The notes: generated by a model from the sequence alone, not told the origin. 23,146 nucleotides of DNA from an uncultured Pseudomonadota bacterium (GCA_946885605.1 CAMPGR010000045.1:1-23146), one strand, 5' to 3'; shown: positions 1 to 7,917, counted from the first letter of the stretch. Made by a program: numbers and translations.

Positions 1-46
1 CCTGATCGAGTTTCTGGGGCGCGGTTATGATGAGATTGCGACCTAA
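1..46 (+). CDS. 3' end of an unidentified protein (partial)
   Basis: An open frame enters from the left edge and ends at TAA (44-46). It encodes LIEFLGRGYDEIAT as the final 14 residues. GC-rich codon use fits the neighbours, but the fragment is too short to assign a family. The following 121-bp repeat begins with this very stop codon, as it does after the amidohydrolase that ends at 4006. The frame is inferred only from its lack of stops and its position directly before the repeat, so it could be chance. Confidence 0.45.
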   Translation, partial: LIEFLGRGYDEIAT

Positions 47-164
47 CGAGCGTCGTAGAAATGACTGAGGCCGCTCTGCCCTCACCCCCGCCCCTCTCCC
101 GTGTCGCGGGCGAGGGGAGATTTGTGGTGCAGAGGGTTGTCAACCATTTGCACGAGAATCAATA
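44..164. repeat. 121-bp direct repeat, copy 1
   Basis: This segment recurs at 4004-4124 with only four mismatches (positions 69, 106, 134 and 140), an offset of exactly 3960 bp. It contains a C-rich stretch followed by an imperfect hairpin: CCCCTCTCCC pairs with the GGGCGAGGGG-type arm around 91-118. It begins with the TAA of the preceding reading frame. GC-rich hairpin repeats of this look are common between genes in beta- and gammaproteobacteria. No reading frame in it looks real. It could act as a weak terminator or an mRNA 3'-end stabiliser, but there is no T-run. Confidence 0.9.
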
Positions 165-233
165 ATCCCGGACGCTGACGTTCCTGCCGGCACTCGCGCC
201 AACGCAAGTCCTGCCTGATCTTCGGAGACGCTC

Positions 234-656
234 ATGAAACCGCGCATCACGCTCATCACGCTCGGGGTCGACGACCTGGAGCGCTCGCTGCGCTTTTATC
301 GGGACGGCCTGGGGCTCAAAACCGAGGGCATCGTCGGAAGCGAATTCGAGCACGGCGCCGTGGCATTCTTCGATCTGCAGGCGGGACTGAAACTTGCGCT
401 CTGGCCGCGCGAGAGCATCGCGCACGATTCGGGAGTTCAGCCCGGAAGCCCAAGCGCAACGGAATTCACGCTCGGGCATAACGTCTCGTCGAAAGCGGAG
501 GTCGATGCGGTCATGCAGGAAGCGATGCGCGCCGGCGCGAGGATCGCCAAGCCTGCCCAGGACACGTTCTGGGGTGGCTATGCCGGATACTTCCAGGATC
601 CCGACGGGCACCTGTGGGAGGTGGCATGGAACCCAGCCTGGCGCATCGGGGAATGA
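234..656 (+). CDS. VOC-family (glyoxalase/bleomycin-resistance fold) protein
   Basis: A 140-residue single-domain protein of the vicinal-oxygen-chelate superfamily. It shows two beta-alpha-beta-beta-beta halves: residues about 4-60, opening ITLGVDDLERSLRFYRDGLG, and about 72-135, with the typical ending YFQDPDGHLWEVAWNP. Family members use a metal to act on small oxygenated or thiol substrates (glyoxalase I, dioxygenases, fosfomycin resistance). The usual first-strand metal histidine is not obvious here (ITLITLGV), so it may bind metal differently or not at all, and no substrate can be named. ATG 234 is preceded by GGAG (224-227) at good spacing. The gene ends 4 bp before the end of the convergent gdhA and appears to be a single-gene unit. 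Confidence 0.85.
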   Translation: MKPRITLITLGVDDLERSLRFYRDGLGLKTEGIVGSEFEHGAVAFFDLQAGLKLALWPRESIAHDSGVQPGSPSATEFTLGHNVSSKAEVDAVMQEAMRAGARIAKPAQDTFWGGYAGYFQDPDGHLWEVAWNPAWRIGE

Positions 657-660
657 GGCG

Positions 661-2007
661 TCAGGTCACGCCTTGCGCGAGCATCGCCTCCGCCACTTTC
701 ACGAATCCTGCGATATTCGCGCCATCGACGTAGTCCACCGTGCCGTGGGCCCGCTGCCCGTACTCGAGGCACATCTCGTGTATCCCTTTCATGATGGACT
801 GCAGCCGCTGATCGACCTCTTCGCGCGGCCAGCTCAAGCGCACGGCGTTCTGCGACATCTCGAGACCGGAGGTGGCAACACCGCCCGCATTGCTCGCCTT
901 GCCGGGACCGTATAGAACTCCGGCCTCGTGGAAGACCTGCACCGCGCCCGCCGTTGAAGGCATGTTCGCGCCTTCGGCGACGCATTTCACGCCGTTCTTC
1001 ACCAGCATGCGCGCATCATCGGCGTCGAGCTCGTTCTGCGTCGCGCACGGCAGCGCGATCTCCGCGGAAAGGTGCCAGGGCTTCTTTCCGGTTTGGTACT
1101 GCAGCCGGAAACGCCGCGCGAATTCCTCCACGCGCCCGTACTGGACGTTCTTGATCTCCATGAGGCCGTGCAGCATCTCGGCGGTGAAACCTTCCGGGAC
1201 ATAGACCGTCCCGCCGGAATCCGACACGCTCACCACCTGCGCATCCAAGGCCATCGCCTTTTCCGCGGCGTATTGCGCGACGTTGCCCGAGCCGGAGATC
1301 GCAACCCGCATGCCCTCGAAGCTCATCCGGCGCCGGTTCAGCATTTCCTGGGCGAAATAAACCGTTCCGTAGCCTGTCGCCTCGGGGCGGATGAGGCTAC
1401 CGCCGTAGTTCAAACCCTTTCCGGTGAACACGCACGCGGCGCTGTTGGACAGCTTCTTCATCATCCCGGCCATAAAGCCGATCTCGCGCGGCCCTACGCC
1501 GATGTCGCCCGCCGGAACGTCGGTGTCCGGGCCGAGATGGCGATAGAGCTCCGTCATGAGCCCCTGGCAGAAGCGCATCACTTCGCCATTGCTCTTGCCT
1601 TTCGGGTCGAAATCGGACCCGCCCTTCCCGCCTCCCATGGGGAGCGTCGTGAGCGCATTCTTGAAGGTCTGCTCGAACGCGAGGAACTTGAGTATCGAGA
1701 GATTCACCGTGGGATGAAACCGCATCCCGCCCTTGTAGGGGCCGATCGCCGAGCTGTGCTGGACGCGCCACGCGCGATTGATCTGCGTCGTGCCGGTGTC
1801 GTCCACCCATGAGACGCGAAACTGGATGAGGCGCTCGGGCTCGACGAGCCGGTCGAGCAGCCCGTGCTCCGCGTAACGCGGATGCGCGGCGATGAAAGGC
1901 CACACGCTGTCCATCACTTCGCGCACGGCCTGCTGGTATTCCGGTTGGTCGGGGTCGCGGCGGCGAACCCGCTCCATGAAGTCTTCGAGGGATTGATAAC
2001 GATGCAC
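661..2007 (-). CDS. gdhA: NADP-specific glutamate dehydrogenase
   Basis: A 448-residue homohexameric-type glutamate dehydrogenase that interconverts 2-oxoglutarate plus ammonia and glutamate, a cytoplasmic ammonium-assimilation step. Length and sequence follow the enterobacterial GdhA closely end to end (447 residues there). The substrate domain carries VNRAWRV-like INRAWRVQ, SSAIGPYKGGMRFHP (about 85-99) and the catalytic-lysine motif GGGKGGSD (K128). The dinucleotide fold carries GSGNVA (239-244) with D263 at the end of the second strand. The C-terminus ANIAGFVKVAEAMLAQGV is canonical. The start is GTG (complement of 2005-2007); the N-terminus aligns with known GdhA, so no other start is needed. 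NADP preference is inferred from subfamily, not proven. It faces VOC convergently and has its own promoter-like sequence upstream. Confidence 0.97.
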   Translation of the reverse strand: MHRYQSLEDFMERVRRRDPDQPEYQQAVREVMDSVWPFIAAHPRYAEHGLLDRLVEPERLIQFRVSWVDDTGTTQINRAWRVQHSSAIGPYKGGMRFHPTVNLSILKFLAFEQTFKNALTTLPMGGGKGGSDFDPKGKSNGEVMRFCQGLMTELYRHLGPDTDVPAGDIGVGPREIGFMAGMMKKLSNSAACVFTGKGLNYGGSLIRPEATGYGTVYFAQEMLNRRRMSFEGMRVAISGSGNVAQYAAEKAMALDAQVVSVSDSGGTVYVPEGFTAEMLHGLMEIKNVQYGRVEEFARRFRLQYQTGKKPWHLSAEIALPCATQNELDADDARMLVKNGVKCVAEGANMPSTAGAVQVFHEAGVLYGPGKASNAGGVATSGLEMSQNAVRLSWPREEVDQRLQSIMKGIHEMCLEYGQRAHGTVDYVDGANIAGFVKVAEAMLAQGVT

Positions 2008-2093
2008 GCTGATCTGCCGCAGAGTTACGGATTGAACGGACGGGCGCGCTGCAGCGCAGCCCTTATGAGGTCGTTCTGCCGAAAAAGGCGCTC

Positions 2094-2121
2094 ATTATAA
2101 TGCACTCGCAGTCGCTGTTTC
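2094..2121 (-). promoter_or_regulatory. Candidate sigma-70 promoter of gdhA
   Basis: Reading the minus strand, a perfect TATAAT (2099-2094) is preceded at 16 bp by GAAACA (2121-2116), which matches the last three bases of TTGACA. It would give a leader of roughly 80 nt before the GTG start. The leader includes the 12-bp perfect palindrome GCGCTGCAGCGC (2046-2057). The -10 is unusually AT-rich against this background. The element CATTATAATG is itself symmetrical, but no plus-strand gene follows, so the minus direction is favoured. The -35 is weak. Confidence 0.4.
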
Positions 2122-2215
2122 CCCTCGCGCCCATCGACGAATTCCACATCCGGGGCCGCGAAGCAACGGTCGAGCTCGCCGGCCGCCTTCCCTTGAAGCG
2201 CAAAAGACGTGATCT

Positions 2216-2262
2216 CCCTCCCCTTCAAGGACCTTCAAGGGGAGGGCGGGGGCGGGGATGGG
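2216..2262. repeat. GC-rich intergenic hairpin repeat, related in layout to the 121-bp repeat
   Basis: A 15-bp arm at 2216-2230 is followed after one base by its near-perfect inverted copy at 2232-2246 (one mismatch, 2236). A G-rich tail (GGGCGGGGGCGGGGATGGG) then runs to about 2262. Read on the minus strand it is C-rich tail, then CTCCCC stem, then GGGGAG stem: the same layout as the core of the repeats at 44-164 and 4004-4124, with different loop bases. It lies between the cupin gene end and gdhA, in a 277-bp stretch (2008-2284) where I see no gene. Confidence 0.6.
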
Positions 2263-2284
2263 TTTGGTCTGATGTGGCTGCGAG

Positions 2285-2863
2285 TTATTCTCCGGTCCAG
2301 AACTTTCCGTCGAGCTCCGGCGCGAAATCGCCGTCGATCAGGACGTAGAGCATCCTGACCGGCTTGCCCGAACGGTTGCTCCAGGCATGGCTCGTGCCGC
2401 GCTGAATGACGACATCGCCGGTCTTGAGATGGACTTCCTCGTCGTCGAGAATCAGCGTGATTTCGCCGTCGAGAACGACGGCGTAATCGACGGTTTCCGT
2501 GCGGTGCATCATGGGGTGGCGGCCACCGCGGCCATAAGTCGAGGCCTCGCCGGCGCCGCTCTTCCGAAAGAGCTCGCGTGCCTGTTCGGGTGTGAGCCCG
2601 CGCGTTTCCTCGGTTTCCGGCGGCACGACGGAAATGCGCAAAACGGTTCCGCGTTTCGGCGGCTGCAGCGAGCGGGGTCCTGTGGTGGGTTCCCGCTCCT
2701 CCGCCGCGATCGGGACGGGCATCGCGTGGGTCTTCCACACTTCGAAGGAAAGCTGCCCCGGGCGTATCGGGTTGCTGTGCACCGTCGGCACGGGGCCATC
2801 GGATATGACGACCGCCTTGCCATGCTTGTCGTGGCCGGTGACCACGCGTCTGATCTCGTTCAT
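2285..2863 (-). CDS. Cupin-domain protein
   Basis: A 192-residue protein. The N-terminal ~105 residues have no recognised domain; a single cupin barrel follows at about 112-178. Cupin motif 1 is visible as HPMMHRTETVDYAVVLDG (H116, H120, with E123/D126) and motif 2 as GDVVIQRGTSHAWSN (G149, H159, N163), so a metal site is likely. Cupins of this class include dioxygenases, isomerases and metal-binding regulators; the reaction here is unknown. A longer frame opens at 2926, but AGGAGG (complement of 2871-2876) sits 7 nt before ATG 2863, which fixes the start. The gene is divergent from the amidohydrolase at 3017, with about 150 bp between their starts, suggesting shared control and possibly linked function in aromatic or carboxylate breakdown. 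Confidence 0.88.
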   Translation of the reverse strand: MNEIRRVVTGHDKHGKAVVISDGPVPTVHSNPIRPGQLSFEVWKTHAMPVPIAAEEREPTTGPRSLQPPKRGTVLRISVVPPETEETRGLTPEQARELFRKSGAGEASTYGRGGRHPMMHRTETVDYAVVLDGEITLILDDEEVHLKTGDVVIQRGTSHAWSNRSGKPVRMLYVLIDGDFAPELDGKFWTGE

Positions 2864-3016
2864 GGCTGTTCCTCCTGGGGTGCGGATGTTACCCGAGATC
2901 CTCCACGCCGACCGCGCCTCGTCCACATATCAGACCTGACCGCCGGAATGCTGCTCGGGCGGTTGTCGCGTCGCGCGCCGTGCAACTAGAATGCGAGCCA
3001 AAGGAGCAAAGAGACC

Positions 3017-4006
3017 ATGGCCAATATCGATCTCCACAATCACGTCATCCCGCCGACCGTCATAGAGGCCATCATTCGCAACCCCGATCGCTTCGGCACG
3101 CGCATCGAGGAGAAGGGCGGAAAGCGCTATTTCGACAGCCACGGTCGCATGACGGAGCTGGTCGCCGATTTCTACGATGTCGATGCCAAGTTCGAATGGA
3201 TGGACCGCAAGGGGATCGACATCGCGGCGATCTCCGTCGGCCCGCCGATCTACTTCTACTGGCTCTCGCCCGATGCGGGGCTTGCCGCAGCGAAGCTCGC
3301 GAACGACGGCATCGCGCAGATGGTCGCAAAGCGTCCCGACCGGCTGCGCGGCATGGCGCATTTGCCGATGCAGGACCCCGACGCCGCCATCACCGAGCTC
3401 GAGCGCGTGGTGAAGGAATACCGGTTCAAGGCGGTGGAGATGGGAACATCGATAGAAGGCGTGGCGCTCGCCCACAAGAAGTTCCGCAAGGTGCTGAGAA
3501 CGATCGAGCAGATGGGGTGCTTCATCTTTGCCCACCCCTACCAGTGCCTCGCGCAGGGCGGAATGGATGCGTATTACCTGCGCAACTTCGTCGGCTTTCC
3601 GCTCGATACCACGCTCATGATCGCGCATCTCATGTTCAGCGGCGCGCTCGACGAGCTGAAGACCCTCAGGATATTGTGTGCGCACGGGGGCGGCTTCATG
3701 CCGTACCAGATCGGCCGCTTTGCGCACGGGCACAAGGCGCGCCCGGAACCCAAGGTCAATACGCAGACTTCGCCGCGCGAGCTCTTCAAGCGCTTCTATT
3801 TCGACTGCCTCACGCACGACCCGCAGGCGGCGCGGCATCTCATCAACATTGCGGGCGCCAACCGTGTCGCCATTGGCACGGATCATCCCTTCGACATGAT
3901 GCCGGACGATCCGATCGGCTCGATCGACGCCATACCGGAGCTCACGGCGAGCGAGCGCGAGTACGTGTGCGAGCTGACCGCACGCGACCTTCTCGGCGAG
4001 GATTAA
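3017..4006 (+). CDS. Amidohydrolase family protein (ACMSD-like, Amidohydro_2)
   Basis: A 329-residue TIM-barrel metal-dependent hydrolase or decarboxylase related to 2-amino-3-carboxymuconate-6-semialdehyde decarboxylase. Visible metal ligands are the N-terminal HxH (H7, H9 in IDLHNH), H173 in FAHPY, H223 in CAHGGG and D289 in GTDHPF. This is the set and spacing expected of the ACMSD/gamma-resorcylate decarboxylase group. The product could be a decarboxylase or a hydrolase; no kynurenine-pathway neighbours are present, so the name ACMSD should not be transferred. ATG 3017 follows AAGGAG (3001-3006). The TAA stop is the first base triplet of the second copy of the 121-bp repeat. Divergent cupin gene upstream. 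Confidence 0.93.
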   Translation: MANIDLHNHVIPPTVIEAIIRNPDRFGTRIEEKGGKRYFDSHGRMTELVADFYDVDAKFEWMDRKGIDIAAISVGPPIYFYWLSPDAGLAAAKLANDGIAQMVAKRPDRLRGMAHLPMQDPDAAITELERVVKEYRFKAVEMGTSIEGVALAHKKFRKVLRTIEQMGCFIFAHPYQCLAQGGMDAYYLRNFVGFPLDTTLMIAHLMFSGALDELKTLRILCAHGGGFMPYQIGRFAHGHKARPEPKVNTQTSPRELFKRFYFDCLTHDPQAARHLINIAGANRVAIGTDHPFDMMPDDPIGSIDAIPELTASEREYVCELTARDLLGED

Positions 4007-4124
4007 CGAGCGTCGTAGAAATGACTGACGCCGCTCTGCCCTCACCCCCGCCCCTCTCCCGTGTCACGGGCGAGGGGAGATTTGTGGTGCAGATGGTTGG
4101 CAACCATTTGCACGAGAATCAATA
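4004..4124. repeat. 121-bp direct repeat, copy 2
   Basis: About 97% identical to 44-164. It starts at the TAA of the amidohydrolase gene and ends at AATCAATA. Homology stops abruptly on both sides: the codons before TAA differ completely, and AATCAATAGAAG differs from AATCAATAATCC. Its hairpin core is CCCCTCTCCCGTG/CACGGGCGAGGGG. Between here and the ABC transporter start at 4256 I see no gene. Confidence 0.9.
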
Positions 4125-4255
4125 GAAGACCCGCCGTTCGTCGGCGCGGCGGCGCCGTGCGTCAGAATGGGGTCCGCGGTGTGCCTTCACGCCTTTGCAC
4201 GGCGAGCAGAGATCGGTAAACATGGCGGTGAAAGACAGGGGAGGGATAAGGCGCC

Positions 4256-5989
4256 GTGGCACCGACCACCAAGGCGTTCGTGCGCGATCTGTGGGCGCTG
4301 GCCGGCCCGTACTGGTTCTCCGAGGAGCGGGGCATGGCGCGCCTGCTGCTCGCTGCCGTGATCGCGCTCAATCTCGGCATCGTCTACGTCAACGTCGAGC
4401 TGAATCACTGGCAGAACGCGTTCTTCAATACCCTGCAGGACAAGAACCAATCTGAATTCCTGACGCAGCTCCTGAAGTTCAGCTGGCTCGCCGGCGCGTA
4501 CATCTTCATGGCGGTGTATGCGTTCTATCTGCGCCAGCTGCTGCAAGTCCGCTGGCGCCGCTGGCTCACCGAGCGCTACCTCCACCGCTGGCTCGACGGG
4601 CGCATGTATTACCGTTTGCAGCTCACGGACCGCAGCACCGACAACCCCGACCAGCGCATTGCCGAGGATCTGCGCCTCTTTGCCGATCTCACGCTCACCT
4701 ATACCCTCGATCTCATGAGCACCGTCGTGACGCTCGTCTCGTTCATCGCAATCCTGTGGAGCCTTTCCGGCTCGCTCTCGCTGGCGCTGGGCGACACCTC
4801 GTTCACCATCCCGGGCTATCTCGTGTGGGCGGCGCTCCTTTACGCGATCGGCGGCACCTGGCTTACGCACCGCATCGGAAAGCCCCTCATCCGGCTGCAT
4901 TACGATCAGCAGCGATTCGAGGCCGATCTGCGCTATTCGCTCGTGCGTTTCCGCGAGAACGCGGAAGGCGTTGCGCTGTATCAGGGCGAAGCGGACGAGA
5001 AGCGCGCGTTCGTTGCGCGGTTCGGTGCCGTCATGGCCAACTGGTGGGACATCATGCGGCGCCGCAAGCGGCTGAGCGCCTTCACTTACGGCTACGGCCA
5101 GGCCGCGGTCATCTTTCCGTATATCGTCGTCGCCCCGCGCTTTTTCTCCGGCGCGATTCCGCTCGGCGGGCTCATGCAGACGGCCTCCGCCTTCAGCTAC
5201 GTCCAGTCGTCGCTATCGTGGTTCGTCGATGTGTATCACCGGCTCGCGGAGTGGAAGGCGACGGTGGATCGCCTGATCGGGTTTCACAACGCGATCGAGC
5301 GCGCATGCAACGAGGCGGCTCACCGCCCGGGCGTCGCGCAGAAGCGCGCGAGCGATGTGCCCGGCATCGTGCTCGACAGCGTGCGGCTCCAGCTTCCCGA
5401 TGGACGGGTGCTGCTCGAAGGCGCGAGCGAGCGATTCTCGCCCGGCGAAGCGGTGCTGGTGACGGGGCCTTCCGGTGCGGGAAAGAGCACGCTCTTTCGC
5501 GCGATGGCGGGCATCTGGCCGTTCGGGGACGGGTGCATCGAGGTGCCCCGCGACGCGCGCGTGATGTTTTTGCCGCAAAAGCCCTATCTGCAGGTCGGCA
5601 GCCTGCGCGCGGTGTTGAGCTATCCCGATCAGGCGGCCCGATATCGCGACGAGGACCTGACGGGCACGCTGGCCGACTGCGGGCTCTCGCATCTTGCACG
5701 GCGGCTGGACGAGCTCAAGAACTGGGCGCTCGAGCTTTCCGTCGGGGAACAGCAGCGCATCGCGTTTTGCCGGGCGCTCCTGCAAAGACCCGACTGGCTG
5801 ATGCTCGACGAGGCAACGAGCGCGCTCGACGCGCCTGCCGAAACGGCGCTCTATCGGCTGCTCAAGCAAAGGCTGCCCGGCACCACGGTCATCAGCATCG
5901 GCCACCGGCCGGGACTCGCCGCGTTTCACGATCGCGAGCTCGATCTCTGGTCCGCCCGCAAGGGTGACGTGCAGGCAGAGGCCGCCTGA
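4256..5989 (+). CDS. ABC transporter, fused permease/ATPase, SbmA/BacA-YddA (ABCD) type
   Basis: A 577-residue half-transporter that would work as a homodimer in the inner membrane. The membrane domain (about 1-330) has hydrophobic segments near 28-46, 73-92, 152-172, 185-204 and 280-298. It carries family signatures WQNAFFNTLQDK and the EAA-like RENAEGVALYQGE (233-245). The ATPase domain has Walker A GPSGAGKST (404-412), signature LSVGEQQR (494-501) and Walker B LMLDEATSALD (D518, E519), so it looks active. Relatives (SbmA/BacA, Rv1819c, YddA) import peptides, cobalamin or other hydrophilic molecules; the substrate here is unknown. The start is GTG 4256, the first in-frame start, 11 nt after GGGAGG (4239-4244). 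It stands alone between the repeat and a Bug gene. Confidence 0.93.
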   Translation: MAPTTKAFVRDLWALAGPYWFSEERGMARLLLAAVIALNLGIVYVNVELNHWQNAFFNTLQDKNQSEFLTQLLKFSWLAGAYIFMAVYAFYLRQLLQVRWRRWLTERYLHRWLDGRMYYRLQLTDRSTDNPDQRIAEDLRLFADLTLTYTLDLMSTVVTLVSFIAILWSLSGSLSLALGDTSFTIPGYLVWAALLYAIGGTWLTHRIGKPLIRLHYDQQRFEADLRYSLVRFRENAEGVALYQGEADEKRAFVARFGAVMANWWDIMRRRKRLSAFTYGYGQAAVIFPYIVVAPRFFSGAIPLGGLMQTASAFSYVQSSLSWFVDVYHRLAEWKATVDRLIGFHNAIERACNEAAHRPGVAQKRASDVPGIVLDSVRLQLPDGRVLLEGASERFSPGEAVLVTGPSGAGKSTLFRAMAGIWPFGDGCIEVPRDARVMFLPQKPYLQVGSLRAVLSYPDQAARYRDEDLTGTLADCGLSHLARRLDELKNWALELSVGEQQRIAFCRALLQRPDWLMLDEATSALDAPAETALYRLLKQRLPGTTVISIGHRPGLAAFHDRELDLWSARKGDVQAEAA

Positions 5990-6166
5990 CGCGTTTTCGT
6001 GGTAGCCGGCGCCGGCCGCCACGCGACAGGCAAAGCGCTGTAGAATGCGGTAACGGGGACGCGCAGCCATACCCGCCTGTCGCGCGAACCTTGTCCTTTC
6101 GTTACGTTCTATTCATCTATTCCGTTTCTGAACTCGTTGCCCAAAAACAAGAGAAGGAGAGTGGTC

Positions 6167-7147
6167 ATGAAACGCAAGTCTCCACGGCGCACGACCTTGG
6201 GCGCGCTCGCGCTCGCTGCGGCCGCCCTGTTCGCCGCGCTGCCCGCATTCGCCCAGCAATATCCCACGAAGCCGGTGCGCGTCATCGTGCCGTTCGCCCC
6301 GGGCGGAGGCAGCGATATCACCGCGCGCCAGGTTTCGGCGCAGTTCACGGAGATCTTCAAGCAGCAGTTCGTGGTGGAGAACCGCGGCGGCGCGGCGGGC
6401 CTGATCGGCATGGAGCAGACCGCGAAGGCGACGCCCGACGGCTACACCATCATGATCATGTCGGGAAGCTTCTCCGCGACCTCCGCCACGCACCAGCCGG
6501 CATTCGACCCGATCAACAACATCGTTGCGGTGGCGGAAGTCGGCTACACGCCGTTCGTGCTGTCGGTGCATCCTTCGCTGCCGTCGAAGACGACGAAGGA
6601 GTTCATCGCGATGGTTCGCGCGAAGCCGGGCGAGCTCGTTTACGCCTCGAGCGGCGTGGGCGGTCTCACGCACATGGCGACCGAGCTCCTCGCCAGCATG
6701 GCGAAGCTCAAGATGATTCACGTCCCGTACAAGAGCACCGGTGCGGCGATGGCCGATCTCCTGTCAGGCCGCGCACAACTCATCGTGGGGAGCCTCCTGC
6801 CGACCGTGCCTCACTTCAAGACGGGCAAGCTGCGGCCGCTTGCGGTGACTACGGCGAAGCGCTGGTACTCGCTGCCCGACACGCCGACGGTTGCCGAAAC
6901 CTTGCCGGGATATGAGGTGGAACTGTGGTTCGGCGTCATGGCGCCGCGCGGCACCCCGCAGCCCATCATCGACCAGCTGAACGGCGGGGTGAACAAGATG
7001 ATTCAGCAGGCCGACATGAAAAAGAACCTTGAGCAGCAGGGGATGGCGCCATCCGGCGGGCAACCCGCGAAATTCGCCGAGCGCATCCGCAAGGATTACG
7101 ACCGCTGGGTGAAGGTTGTGAAGGAAGCGGGGATCAAGCCCGAGTGA
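6167..7147 (+). CDS. TTT-family (Bug/TctC) periplasmic substrate-binding protein 1
   Basis: A 326-residue periplasmic protein that binds a carboxylate for a tripartite tricarboxylate transporter. Signal peptide: KRKSPRR, hydrophobic stretch, likely cut after AFA (residue 29). The family hallmarks follow: YPTKPVRVIVPFAPGGGSD, then PDGYTI, HVPYKSTGAAMADLLSG and a PLAVTTAKR segment. An in-frame TTG lies 30 bp earlier (6137), but AAGGAG (6154-6159) precedes ATG 6167, so that start is chosen. No TctA/TctB is near. The 177-bp upstream gap is notably less GC-rich toward its end and contains the perfect palindrome GCCGGCGCCGGC (6006-6017). A strong terminator follows. The ligand cannot be read from sequence. 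Confidence 0.93.
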   Translation: MKRKSPRRTTLGALALAAAALFAALPAFAQQYPTKPVRVIVPFAPGGGSDITARQVSAQFTEIFKQQFVVENRGGAAGLIGMEQTAKATPDGYTIMIMSGSFSATSATHQPAFDPINNIVAVAEVGYTPFVLSVHPSLPSKTTKEFIAMVRAKPGELVYASSGVGGLTHMATELLASMAKLKMIHVPYKSTGAAMADLLSGRAQLIVGSLLPTVPHFKTGKLRPLAVTTAKRWYSLPDTPTVAETLPGYEVELWFGVMAPRGTPQPIIDQLNGGVNKMIQQADMKKNLEQQGMAPSGGQPAKFAERIRKDYDRWVKVVKEAGIKPE

Positions 7148-7165
7148 TCTGACCCCGGTTCGGAG

Positions 7166-7200
7166 AACGGGTTACGGAGCGAAGTCCGTAACCCGTTTTT
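7166..7200 (+). terminator. Rho-independent terminator after Bug gene 1
   Basis: A perfect 13-bp stem, AACGGGTTACGGA (7166-7178) and TCCGTAACCCGTT (7185-7197), with loop GCGAAG, runs into TTTTT (7196-7200). It sits 18 bp past the stop and just before the end of the convergent gene at 7210. On the opposite strand no T-run follows, so it should act mainly on plus-strand transcripts. Confidence 0.93.
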
Positions 7201-7209
7201 ATTTGCAGG

Positions 7210-7869
7210 TCAGGACGCGAGTACCCGTTTAAGCTGCATCACGGCCGACGTGGGGCTCGTCAGCACGAGCCGTCCCGGCCGCTCGGGGATCATCGCCGCT
7301 GCGCTCGCCATCGAAAACTGCCCGAGGATGAGCGCATCGCACGCTCCGATCTCGTCCGCCGCCTCCGCGATCAGGCGATCGTGCTCTTCGGCCTGCCCTG
7401 CGTGCAGGGCTTTGAGTGCGGCAGGGATGGCTTGGGCGCGGATGTCGAGCCTCAAGTCGCGCTGCCGGGCGATGTGCTCGAGCTCCGCCTTGAGCGCCGG
7501 TATGCTGGGCGCGAATGTCGCAAGCAGCCCGATGCAGCTCCCCGCGGCAAGCGCTTCGTCGAACATTGCCTCGTTGGGCTTGAGCACCGGTATGCGCAGC
7601 GCGGCCTGCGCTGCCTCGATGGCGGGGCCGAAGGCGGAGCAGGTGAAGAGTATCGCTTCCGCGCCGCAGCCGTGCGCATAGCGTGCAAGGCTCACGAACC
7701 GCTCGATGATCTCGGTTGTGATGCGCCCCGCTTGAGCGAGATCGGGCGCGAGCGAGTCCTCGAGGAGATTGGTGGTGCGCGCTTCAGGCCACAGGCGCCG
7801 GAATGCGTTGACGATCGGCTCGATCGCGACCGGTGTGGCGTGGATGAGGGCAATACGCGGCGACGACAT
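7210..7869 (-). CDS. Aspartate/glutamate/hydantoin racemase superfamily protein with one canonical cysteine
   Basis: A 219-residue protein of the Asp/Glu racemase fold. The N-terminal lobe has IALIHATPVAIEPI and the first catalytic-cysteine motif FTCSAFGP (C77). In the second lobe the place where two-cysteine racemases carry a Cys-Thr motif reads LILGQFSMASAA (Q184-S186), so the second cysteine is absent. Classic racemization uses both cysteines; one-cysteine relatives such as arylmalonate decarboxylase do other chemistry, so a decarboxylase, isomerase or hydrolase is possible. I chose ATG 7869 over a TTG at 7884 because the fold begins at SSPRIALIH; neither has a clear ribosome site. It lies 48 bp downstream of the dehydrogenase gene, probably in the same transcript. 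Confidence 0.85.
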   Translation of the reverse strand: MSSPRIALIHATPVAIEPIVNAFRRLWPEARTTNLLEDSLAPDLAQAGRITTEIIERFVSLARYAHGCGAEAILFTCSAFGPAIEAAQAALRIPVLKPNEAMFDEALAAGSCIGLLATFAPSIPALKAELEHIARQRDLRLDIRAQAIPAALKALHAGQAEEHDRLIAEAADEIGACDALILGQFSMASAAAMIPERPGRLVLTSPTSAVMQLKRVLAS

Positions 7870-7917
7870 GCATACGGGGTGCAAAAAAAGACCGCGTATT
7901 GTACATGCTTTCGACGC

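Noticed and set aside
2096..2101. Plus-strand TATAAT as a promoter
   Set aside because: It is the mirror of the minus-strand -10 within a symmetrical CATTATAATG; no plus-strand gene follows for more than 900 bp.
7148..7157. TCTGACCCC after Bug gene 1 as a half copy of the aapM palindrome
   Set aside because: Only nine bases match with no second arm; this is within chance expectation.
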